From: Haplomitrium mnioides
Lineage: Eukaryota > Marchantiophyta > Haplomitriopsida > Calobryales
Direction of reading: 5' to 3'
Length of the DNA stretch: 20,857 bases
Assembly: GCA_049999725.1 (NCBI GenBank)
Contig: JBNGIS010038677.1
Span: forward strand, 1-20,857
Numbering within the stretch: the stretch's first letter is position 1; each line of letters opens with the position of its first letter. Below the pieces are notes generated by a model. It did not search any database and had not been told where the DNA came from. It saw nothing but the letters and a program-made list of their open reading frames with translations. The position numbers and the translations under genes were made by a program. Below, one piece after another: positions 1 to 9,182 of the stretch.

Positions 1-2
1 CA

Positions 3-3000
3 TATCCACAACATCAGTATGTGTATCTTGGTGACAATACCCCTCAGGTGGTTAAAGGTCAAGGCACAGTCAGGATAACACTCAATAATGGTGCATTAAG
101 AGAAATACCTGAAGTATTATATGTGCCTGGAATTGCCAAGAATTTGTTTTCTGTGAGCCAGTTTGACAGGGCTATAGGGCAAACACTCACCAGAAATGGG
201 AGTTGTGTGTTAATGGATGCTAAGGGAAAGCATCTGGCAACCTGCTTATTACATAACCAATTGTATCAGCTTGGCAGGTCTGATCATGCAGGGGTAAGAT
301 CATGTGCAGCCTCTGCATCGACGTCTTCATCAACAGCTGAACTGTGGCACCAACGTCTGGGCCACATTAGCCAACCAAGGTTGAGGCAGTTGATGGAAGG
401 GAACATGGTTTCAGGCATAGACCTGAAAGACATTGTCGATGTACCAGATTGCATTTCATGCATCAAAGCAAAGCAGACCAGAGAGATATTTCCAAAGGAA
501 AGTTTAACAAGAACTGATGAGACACTCTCTCTGGTACACTCTGACCTGTGTGGTCCAATGTCTTCTCCAACTCATTCTGGATGCAGATATTTTATCACCT
601 TTATAGATGACTATACACGTTATACATTTGTGTATTTATTAAGACAAAAGTCTCAAGCCTTCCAACAGTTTATAACTTATAAAACATTTGTTGAAAAACA
701 AACTGGTAAGAAACTGAAGGCATTGAGGACTGATAATGGTGGTGAATACCGTTCACTTGAGTTTGACAGTTATTGCCAGGATAATGGCATATTAAGACAA
801 TACACTATTCCATACACACCTGAACAGAATGGAGTCTCAGAAAGAAAGAACAGAACACTGGTTGAAGCAGCACTGGCTATGCTCTTACACTCAGGACTCA
901 AAAGAGCCTATTGGGGAGAAGCCATCATGACAGCAGCTTATTTACAGAATAGGTCACCCACTAAAGCATTAACAGTGGGTAAGACACCATTTGAACTCTG
1001 GCATGGATATAAGCCTAACCTGTCACATCTAAGAATATTTGGTTCAAAGGCTTTTGCATTAACCCCAAAAGATTTGAGAGCAAAATTTGATCAAAAGTCA
1101 ATAGAGTGCATCTTATTAGGATATGATGATCATGCCAAAGCATATAGATTGCTTCAATTATCTAATAGGCAGATCATCATTTCCAGAGATGTTAAGTTTC
1201 TAGAAAATGCCTCTATGAATGTAAAGGAAACTAATGATGAGATAGAATTGAATGATGACCCACTGGGGGATATCATGCTCATCAAACCCTCACCTGATCA
1301 TTCACAGTTAAGTCAGTTACCACGTCCAGTACAACCACCTATTGTGCAAAAGATTCCAGTTCAAACAAGTACAGTTGTACCAACAGGACCATCATCATCT
1401 CTAGTGGGAGCTTCTAGAGTCATCAACACACCAAGTTATGAACAATGGGAAAACCTTGACCCAGTTTCAGAAAGTCATAGTGAAGACTTTGAGCACCAGA
1501 TTTCACCTCCAGCACAAATCCACACTAGCCCTACCTTAAGAAGAAGCACAAGGTCTAGAAAGGCTGTGGAATTTTATGATGAAGCCAAGATAAGCCAGGG
1601 CAAACAAAGGGCATTAGTTGTTTCTCATTCACTAAAAGTATGTGAGCCAGAAACGTTTGCAGAAGCATTAAGTAGCCCTGAAGGACCCAAATGGCTACAA
1701 GCAATTGAAGATGAGCTGGCTTCTCTAGTCAGAAATGAAACTTGGACCTTGACACCACTTCCGCCAGATAGAAAGGCAGTTGGCTGTAGGTGGAGATTCA
1801 AGATAAAATATAACCCTGATGGCATTGTTAGTAGATACAAGGCAAGGTTAGTTGCCAAAGGTTTCACACAGATACATGGAGTTGACTACACAGAAACATA
1901 TTCACCTGTGGTCAAGATTACTTCAATTCGTGTGATTCTTGCTCTTGCTGCACAACATAATTATGAAGTCCATCAGTTGGATGTTAAAACCGCATTTCTG
2001 AATGGAGTATTAGAGGAGGAAATCTACATGACCATACCAGAAGGTGTAGAGGGTCATGGGTCTAAGGTTATGACTTGTAAGTTAAATAAGGCACTTTATG
2101 GATTAAAGCAATCCTCACGTTTATGGTACCAGAAGATGGACTCAAACCTGCTAGAACTAAAGTTCCATAAGTCAGGAGCAGACTCCAATGTCTACCTGTA
2201 TAAAAGTGAGTCAAGTCTGGTGATTTTAGCCTTATATGTTGATGATACTGTCCTTGCCAGCAATGATATGATGTTGCTGACACAAGTGAAAAGCTCATTA
2301 ATGCAAGGATTTGAGATGACAGATATGGGTGAGATCCACTATTGCCTTGGAATGGAGATTACCAGGAGCAGAAAGTCAGGGTGGATCCATCTCTCACAAC
2401 AAAGATATATTCTTGAGGTCCTGGATAGATTCAACATGATGGACTGTAAGCCAATTAGCAGCCCAGTTGATCCAGGAACACATCTGAGTAAGGAGGACTG
2501 TCCTGAAAGTGACAATGATATGCACATGATGAAGTTAGTACCTTACTCTAGTGCTGTTGGGAGTTTAATGTGGGCCATGATCTGTACATGTCCTGATATC
2601 TCTTATGCAGTCAGCATAGTTGCATAGTATATGGACAATCCAGGTCCAAAACACTGGACTGTAGTTAAGAGGATAATGAGGTATTTGAAGGGGACATATA
2701 ACGTTGGTTTATGTTATCACTGCACAAACATCCCTATGCCTCTGTATGGATATTCTGATTCTGACTTTGCAGGAGATCTGAACACAAGAAGATCCACAAC
2801 TGGATATTGCTTTGTTATGTCTAAAGCAGCCATATCGTGGGCAAGCAAGAAGCAGAAGGCTGTTGCCCTTTCAAGCACTGAAGCTGAGTACATGGCTCTC
2901 TCCAGGGCATCTGCTGAAGCTATATGGCTGAGACGTTTATTATCTGACCTTGGTTTTGTACAAGCTATTACCTCCATACATTGTGATAATTAGAGTGCTA

Positions 3001-3221
3001 TTGCACTAGTTCACAACCCAAGGCTACATGAGAGAACAAAGCATATTGATGTTCAGTACCACTTTGTGCGAGATTTGGTCAGAGAAGGTGACATTGAAAT
3101 TGTCTACTACCGCACAAGTGATATGACTGCAGACTTACTTACAAAAGGATTCTCTGGATACAAACATTTCTTCCTCAGTTGTAAGATGGGGTTGATAAGT
3201 GTTGAAGGATTGAAAGATTAG
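3..3221 (+). pseudogene. Ty1/copia Gag-Pol polyprotein (protease end, integrase, RT, RNase H), two internal amber codons
   Basis: The frame is open from the window edge. Residues here count from codon 21-23. Residues 1-48 are the end of the aspartic protease (VLYVPGIAKNLFSVSQF). The integrase zinc site is H110, H115, C144, C147, and the catalytic triad is D175, D238, E274 (spacing 63 and 36, normal for copia). GKTPFELWHG follows near 320. Reverse transcriptase starts near nt 1690, with LDVKTAFLNG (Asp codon at 1980) and YVDD at 2235-2246. RNase H spans about 2740-3130 with SDSDFAGD, STEAEYMAL and HCDN. TAG at 2625-2627 lies between RT and RNase H. TAG at 2991-2993 directly follows HCDN, where Gln is usual (CAG to TAG). 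The frame resumes unchanged after both and stops at 3219-3221. All visible catalytic residues are intact. Without readthrough, no RNase H is made in cis. Confidence 0.95.
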
Positions 3222-3226
3222 ACCCT

Positions 3227-3235
3227 AAGTGGGAG
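3227..3235 (+). other. Polypurine tract of the copia element
   Basis: AAGTGGGAG lies immediately upstream of the LTR and 5 bases after the pol stop codon. This is the position and composition of the plus-strand priming site of copia elements. Confidence 0.75.
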
Positions 3236-3555
3236 TATTGGAAATAGCCATGTTCACACCTAGCTATTGTAGAGTCCAATCTTTCCTGGTCAAGATATAT
3301 CCAGTTAGGATATGACTTGAGTGCATCTGTATATTTGGAGCATTCAAAGAGTTGCACTAGTTCCCAAAGGTTGCAACCCTTGCATGGGAAAGGACATTTC
3401 CTTTCTTATTAATGCTGGCTGCATTCCTGGTGTACCTCGACCAGTTTTTCCATCTCAAGTGAATATACTCAAAATCACTTACCAAAGCTGTATTAGTTGA
3501 TTGCATGCATCTGTGAGCTATTATTCCTAATATGCTGTAAGATGAAATTCTAACA
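3236..3555 (+). repeat. 3' LTR of the copia element (320 bp)
   Basis: It begins TATTGGAAAT right after the polypurine tract and ends GAAATTCTAACA. The ends form an imperfect inverted repeat (reverse complement of the end is TGTTAGAATTTC). The expected first dinucleotide TG reads TA, a single G-to-A change. A TATA-like TGTATATTTGG lies near 3328. The 5' copy is outside the window, so identity between copies cannot be read. Confidence 0.75.
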
Positions 3556-3895
3556 CGTCCGACGCTGCTCCGCAAGGGGGTAGGCTGACCGTCGCTTTGA
3601 CCCTCCCTTTCGAAGTTGACCCGCTCGCGGCCCGAGGTCCGATGAGCTTTCTCCTGCTACCACATGTTCTCTAACTTGCCCGAGGTTCCTTGAGTCGCCA
3701 CTTCATTTGAAAGGCGCCGTCCGACGCTGCTCCGCAAAGGGGTAGGCGGACCGTTGGCTGACTCCCTTCCGAAGTTGACCTTCGGAAGCCTCTCCTCGCT
3801 TCTCAAAGCGCCACGTCGTCCGAAGGGCGTCGCCGGATGTCGCCTCGCAAGGGGGTAGGCGGACAGTCGCTCTGACCCCTCTTCCGAAGTTGACC
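3556..3895. repeat. Three dispersed ~64-bp modules inside the left LTR
   Basis: Related blocks lie at 3556-3621, 3718-3780 and about 3832-3895. Each reads roughly TCCGACGC, then GCAAGGGGGTAGGC, then a GACC/GACT-rich spacer, ending CCGAAGTTGACC. The starts are about 162 and 112 bp apart, so this is not a regular tandem array. The same three blocks occur in the other LTR at 9440-9505, 9601-9663 and 9716-9779, so they predate the insertion. They may be promoter or enhancer sub-repeats; this is inference. Confidence 0.75.
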
Positions 3896-4769
3896 CGTGG
3901 ACTACACTCTCCTTCGTCCACGTTTCCAAATCGCTCTGCGGACTTCCAGCGCTCGCCACGTTATTCGAAGAGCCGCTGCAGACTTCCTTTGCTCTTTGTC
4001 AGTTCGGTTGGTGATTTATCTCCCTTTTGGCTCTCCTTTGCTTTTATTTCTGCCAGATCCCCGCTAAGTCACCCTTTTAGCTCTTCCTTGCAGCTCCTCG
4101 GTTGGACTCTTCGTAGATCCCCCTTAAATGGGGTTCCCACGTTGTAAGACAGATTAGAACCACCTTAAGTGGGATCTCCACTTAGGAAGGCGGCTTCCCG
4201 TAGATCCACGGACTCCCTAGAGCTGTCACGTTTCCGTGGATTCGCGGATTCGAAGAATGAGTTTGATCGGCCCCTGCAAGCGCGCTTCTGCTTTCAAGAT
4301 CGAGGTGTCCCTTCCTTGGCCTTGCACACCCTTGTGACGATCTTACCTCCTCATTTCTTCCCCGATCTTTGGCCGCTGCAGGACATGTCCGCGATCTGCC
4401 TCCTCTAATTGCCTTCGGATGTGTGCTTGTGGATTCGTTCTTTCTTCTCGAATCACTTCGTTTGGGTTGGTCGTTCTCTTCTCCCCTGCTCGACCACGAT
4501 CCCTGCATCCTCTTGAGGCCTACGGCTTCCCGCTCCTTACTTCAAATTTTGAAATGGGACCCCTCCTCTGGCTGGCGATTATTGCCCTCTGCTCATCTTT
4601 CCGCCATGATCCTGTCTTCCTCCTAGGAATCATACGGCTTGCTCTTTACTATCTTTTTGAGAGTAATTCGTGGTTCCTGAGAGACCTTCACACTTGCTAA
4701 GGATCATTGTGCCAGAATTGCTTCTTATTTCCCGAATTCTGCCTTAGTGCTTCAATTCACTAGCTGACA
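3556..4769 (-). repeat. 3' LTR of the gag-pro gypsy element, interrupted by the copia insertion
   Basis: It aligns along its length with 9440-10669. On the minus strand it starts TGTCAGCTAGTG at 4769, directly after the polypurine tract. It runs to 3556, where homology stops exactly at the end of the copia LTR. About 260 bp present in the other LTR copy (9183-9439) are missing here and should lie beyond the left edge of the copia element. Short open frames within it are by-products of high GC content. Confidence 0.9.
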
Positions 4770-4784
4770 TAACTCCCCCTTTAA
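4770..4784 (-). other. Polypurine tract of the gag-pro gypsy element
   Basis: On the minus strand TTAAAGGGGGAGTTA directly precedes the LTR start TGTCAG. The run AAAGGGGGAG is a classic plus-strand primer of plant LTR elements and fixes the element's orientation as minus. A closely similar junction occurs on the plus strand at 12041-12058. Confidence 0.9.
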
Positions 4785-4906
4785 GTGTGAAGCATCCCCG
4801 CAAACACACTTCTTCTCCTTCAATTTTCTGGTGCCTCTGTTGGATGGTTGCTAGCTTGACTCTGTAATTCTTGCAAAACAACCCTACAAAACGCCCTCCC
4901 TACGAA

Positions 4907-4940
4907 ACACACACACACACACACTTACACACACACATAC
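4907..4940. repeat. (AC)n microsatellite
   Basis: An AC dinucleotide run, interrupted by TT at 4925-4926, continuing as AC and CATAC. It lies in the short non-coding tail between the end of the gag-protease frame and the polypurine tract, close to where a pol region would be expected. Confidence 0.9.
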
Positions 4941-4993
4941 ATATAATTTTACCTCCGCTGGCTGGCCATCTTCGATGGTGTCATAGTTGGGCC

Positions 4994-7491
4994 CTATCCT
5001 TTCTGTTCCTGATTCTCAGCCATCTTCTTCTGGTGCTTTGTTTTGTCACAGGTATATGTTTCGATTTGGTTGACAAACCCCACACTCTCCTCCAACAGAT
5101 CCTCCTTTGTCGCTTCAGCCACCATTTGCACCCAGTAGTGGTACTCTAATTCTTCCTCCTCCTCGGACCACTCACTGTCGTACTCAGCTTTTGACTGCGC
5201 TTCCCCCAAGTGAGGAACAGGATCGTAATGTATTGTCGTTTTTTCAGGGCCGAACACCAGTGTAGAGTTTCCCCAGTTGTGCATTACTTTGGCCCCATAC
5301 AGCCACGACCGATCAGTACCGGGTAGGGAGATGCTCTAGCAGGTCGCATCACCAAATAGTAAAGCTTGAATTCTTTCCCTCCGATGAATGTTGAAATTTG
5401 TAGGAGGGAGCCCAATGGCTTCACGCGCGACCCATCTGCCAGCCTCATGAATTGGGTTGTGTGCTGGAATTCCGTGAATCCCAACATGTGAGCAGTCTCC
5501 TCCACCATGATGTTGACGCCTACCCCTCCATCTACGGGCACCAAGGACAATGTGTAACATGTGATCTGGATGTCAATCTCAGAAGCCCCTTTGTTCTCAC
5601 AGACCAGTTGTAAATCTATTGGAACTCCCACCTTGGGTAACCTCCTTTTCCTCTTCGCTCCCATCAACAATTCTTGTAGCTATCTCCAATATAGAGGGTT
5701 ATCCTTGATCAGTTGGCCTACTATAGCCATGACAGGACAATTTCTTACGTCCGCTTGAATGCTATAGAGGTTGGCTTTTGTCCCTTCTTCCTCAGTTGCA
5801 ACTGTCTTCTGTACCTCTTGGTTTCCTCCCTACTGCTTTTGGACTTCCTTGAGGGTCTCCTCTGCTGCTTGCTCTTGTTCCAGAGCCTCCAAAGCCTCCA
5901 ATTGCCTCCTCACCTGGTCATGCTGCTTCGAGTATAACCATTTTGGATTATCCCTCCTATAATCCGAATCATTGTGTGGTGAGGTTGCTTGAGCCACTCT
6001 CTTCTGAGCTCTTGGCTCAGACTTCTTTTGGCTTCTGTTCTTGGCCTTGGCCTTGGTGACCACCCGAAAACAATCCTCGGAAGTGGGAGTCTCCCAGCCC
6101 GACAACTCGGCTTCCTCCTCCAACTCTAACGTGATCAGATTGACATTTGAGGGGGGAGAAGGATTCACGCTTGGCCCAGAGGAAGCATCGGGTCTTCGGT
6201 TCGGACAATTCATTGCCACATACCCCTCCGTTTTGCATTGGAAGCACAAGGGCGGTGATTGGCCATAACCACTCTTCCGCGGCTCTAGACAGCTTGATGA
6301 AACGTGGCCAGGCTGGCCACAATTCCAACAGACCATGATTGTGCTCCTGGGTGGCCGTGGAGCAGCCCACTAATTCATCGACCTTGCATTCCCTCTTGCA
6401 GGTTTGCTCAGAATTGTCCGAGGTCCCTCGCTTATTTGATACACAGTTTCTGGGGCCTCCTCCAAGACATACTCCACTTCCTCCATGATGTATTCTAGTG
6501 CTTCTTCCCTCACATAGTGCACCACATTTGTGTCGTTTGGACATTCCTGGGGGGAATGTCCATGCTACTTGCGCCTAACACACCAGACTCCAACTCTCCT
6601 TGTAAGCAAGGGCCATCCCTCCGGCTTAATTCCTGCCAAAAGCATGTTCATCGCCTCCAGCTTGGCGCTCAGCTCCTCAATTCGATCCCTCCCCCCTGGC
6701 TTCTTGCTTGCCTCGGGTTTGGGTTCAGCTTTTTTGTATCTAACTTTGCTGGCGCCCTTGCAATGACTACTCTCCTTGGTCTGTTTCTTCTTCTTCTTCA
6801 GATCCTTCTTCTTTTTCTTCCTTCTGGATGTCTTGTCCTCCTCTAAGCTGCTGCTACTGGCCTCATTCTTGCTTTCCGAAGAGGATTCAGAACTTTGATC
6901 CTTTTCCTCGTCAGTGTCCGAGGTGTTTGAAGAGTTATTAGAGTCATACTTGGACATTGCCTTCCTCCGGGAACTGGTAATAGCAACCTTGACGTAGGAT
7001 CGTGCTGCTTTGACGGCTTCTTCCAGAGTCTGTGGATCCGTCTGGCGTACCCAAGTTCCAATTCCTCTGGGTAACGCTGCTAGGAATCAGGCTGTGAGCA
7101 TCCCGTCAGTGGCTAGCGGGTTTAGCTTCCGCGCCACCTTCTTGAAACGTTGTAGGAATTTCCTCACTGACTCCTTTTTCTTCATTTGGAGCTGACCCAT
7201 CTTGATCAACACTTCCGTCTCTTCTCCGATCCCTCGGAATTCTGCTATAAAGGCTGCTTTGAATGCATGCCAATCGCCCTTGACATTATCTGGCAAGTCT
7301 TTGCACCAGGGCTGGGCCTCTCCCTTCAACACTGCTGGCAAGATTCTAATCTTCACATGAGTCTCACCATTTGCTGCTGTAGTGTTTTCCAAGTCTTCCA
7401 ACCAAGCATCTGGGTCATCCTTCGGGAGTCCCTTGAAGGACCTGTATTTGAAACGTCCCCAAAGTCCAGAAGGTGGTACAGGATTGGCCAT
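4994..7491 (-). pseudogene. Ty3/gypsy Gag-protease polyprotein with five stops and one frameshift
   Basis: One frame runs from ATG (7489-7491, MANPVPPSGLWGRF) down to about 5287, broken by TGA 7087-7089 and TAG at 6565-6567, 6370-6372, 5830-5832 and 5680-5682. A one-base loss near 5286 shifts it to the frame starting MHNWGNSTLVF, which ends at 4994. Domains in order: retrotransposon Gag (DDPDAWLEDLENT, then ESVRKFLQRFKKVARKLNPL); an Asp/Ser/Lys-rich tract and a short helix (6630-6960); three CCHC knuckles. Knuckle 1 (6541-6582) has Arg for its second Cys. Knuckle 2 (6289-6330, CWNCGQPGHVSSSC) is perfect. Knuckle 3 (6205-6246) has Tyr for His. An aspartic protease follows with VDGGVGVNIM (Asp codon 5530-5532) and PYPVLIGRGCM. 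An acidic tail (EWSEEEEELEYHYW) follows. The role was capsid formation and polyprotein cleavage. GTG at 7542 in the same frame precedes the ATG but is not a likely start. No RT follows. Confidence 0.9.
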
Positions 7492-9165
7492 CTCTCCACT
7501 GGCCACTACCACTTCCACCCAGAAGTCTCTTCTTTCCGCCACTCTTCCTTAACATGCTCAACCTCCCAGTTGCTCTATTTCTCACGAGTGGCTTTCTTAC
7601 CAACTGAATTGAGTTTCAGGTGCACCAAGCGATATCTCTAGTTTGGGTTGGTCTCAAGTTTCTCCAAACCTTTTGCCTTCAAACCTTAGGCTTTCAATTT
7701 TTTGGCCCTCCTTCTAGCGCCAAAAATTCATGTCACTCTCCTGTTTCCGGCCTTAACCTTCACAGTCACCTCTTTGGATGCAGGGGAGGACAAATTGTGG
7801 GTATTCATGTTCTTTTTTGAGATGGCCCCTTGCCAGTTATTGCTTTGAGGCTGAAAGGATTCTTGCTTTCCTTACTAGCCTTTGATTCACCTTTTACTCT
7901 CTTCAGACTACACTCAAATCATTCATTCACCACTCAAGTCAACATTCTCCACACTCAATCTTCCTCGTGTAATTCTGTCCATGTATTCCAAGGACCCAAA
8001 ACTTGAGGTCCTGCCACCTTATGTGTAATTGGGGCAGAAAGATGTTGTATCCTGCACCCAGAGACAATTACAAAAGTATGGACTCCCCCTTTCAGGGTTG
8101 TCATAGATCGAGTACAACAGATCTCAACTATTTTAAGATGAATGAATCACAAATTTCTACAACAGGATTATAAACAGAGAGCATTTCCTCATATGATCAT
8201 TTAGCTGTCAAAGGGACTGCATTCCCCATTCTGAGTTGTCTCAAAGTCTGCTTAGTTGTTCTAATATATTTGATATTACTCTGCTGCTTGAACTTAAATG
8301 AAAAATGAGAATCTAACTAAAATCCGATACACAAACTGTTTATACTATGTACTTGAATTAGGAACAGAGTCCTTGAAGACCTTTTGAACTGATTCCATCA
8401 CCGATACTTCCCTTATGATTTCACAGCTACCTTCCAACCTTCTCAATAATCTCCAATCCGAGCCTTGATGAGTTTTACTTCGTAGTACATGGGTACTAAC
8501 GAAACCCACTTTCTCAGCTCCACTTAGGAATTAAACCAGAGTGTACTCTAAACACTCTGGATTGATGCTCCCACACAAGGAATGGTAGAGACAACCCCAA
8601 GCTCCTCACCTGGCAGCCTCTCGAAGTCATAGCCGGTCGGAACCCCTGTCATTGGATTCCCACTCCAGCCGCCCCTCGTTGCAATTTCTTTGGCCCAAGA
8701 TCGTGATGCTCATGCACAAAAAATGCAGACACAACCCCAAGTCCTCCCTTGGTGGCCTCTCCCAAAGTCTTAGCCGGCCAAAATCCCTTCTAGGTCTCCG
8801 TATCGATACACCTCCGTCCTAGTCCGCTTGCAAGGACGAGTTCACCTGGATCGCTTGAGCATCTAGAGCTCCTCACTCTGCAATCCTCGGCGCCCCTCCG
8901 ATTCACCTCTGAATCCCCCGGTTCCGTTGGATCTAGTTCACCCGCTTCACATGATCTTCTCACTGGATTCTCACTCCAGCCCCCCTCGTTGCAATTTCCC
9001 TTCTCGTGTAGTCACTTCGCGCCCTTAGATTTCTTGTGCATCAACCTCGAATCAATCGGCGTCTCTCGAGGTATACCTCTTCTCTCCTCGAGCGATCCCG
9101 CGACCCCCATGGTGCCTCGTTTGAAAGTCGGTAATTCCGTTAACTTTGGAAAAGAAAGTGTCGAC
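7492..9165 (-). other. Leader (untranslated) region of the gag-pro gypsy element
   Basis: About 1.7 kb between the primer site and the Gag ATG, read on the minus strand. No coding domain is recognisable in it on either strand; open frames are short and unlike any family I know. It contains internal duplications (separate entry). Long leaders are usual in plant gypsy elements and carry packaging and dimerisation signals, but none can be pointed to here. Confidence 0.6.
8564..9000. repeat. Diverged direct duplications in the leader
   Basis: 8564-8647 and 8705-8788 are related copies about 141 bp apart (shared GATGCTC, ACAACCCCAAG, TAGCCGG). 8650-8690 and 8960-9000 are related copies about 310 bp apart (shared GGATTC, CACTCCAGCC, CCTCGTTGCAATTTC). 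The copies differ by substitutions and small indels, so they are old. Confidence 0.75.
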
Positions 9166-9182
9166 GCGTGGCTCTGATGGTC
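9166..9182 (-). other. Candidate primer binding site, tRNA-iMet type
   Basis: On the minus strand ATCAGAGCCA (complement of 9169-9178) matches positions 5-14 of the usual plant initiator-Met primer site TGGTATCAGAGCCA, and TCGA occurs further along as in the tRNA. The first four bases read GACC instead of TGGT. The site lies where the 5' LTR should end. The exact LTR boundary is therefore uncertain by about 10 bp. Confidence 0.5.

Larger units (their letters stand above)
1..3555 (+). mobile_element. Ty1/copia LTR retrotransposon, 5' end outside window
   Basis: The domain order protease end, integrase, reverse transcriptase, RNase H, polypurine tract, LTR is the Ty1/copia (Pseudoviridae-type) order. 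The element enters the window in the protease and ends at the LTR terminus TCTAACA at 3555. Its 5' LTR, primer binding site, Gag and protease active site lie to the left, outside. The 5 bases after it (3556-3560, CGTCC) should be the target duplication. It is inserted in the left LTR of the minus-strand gypsy element. Two point nonsense codons and no frameshift in over 1000 codons make it the youngest element here. Confidence 0.95.

Noticed and set aside
284-466. Minus-strand frames inside the copia pol (also at 1625-1867, 2068-2298, 2339-2527)
   Set aside because: They are shadows of the plus-strand polyprotein.
3657-3959. Arg/Ser/Glu-rich open frames in the LTR on the minus strand (also 9616-9843)
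   Set aside because: Both LTR copies show GC-rich openings without domains; LTRs are non-coding and the frames differ between copies.
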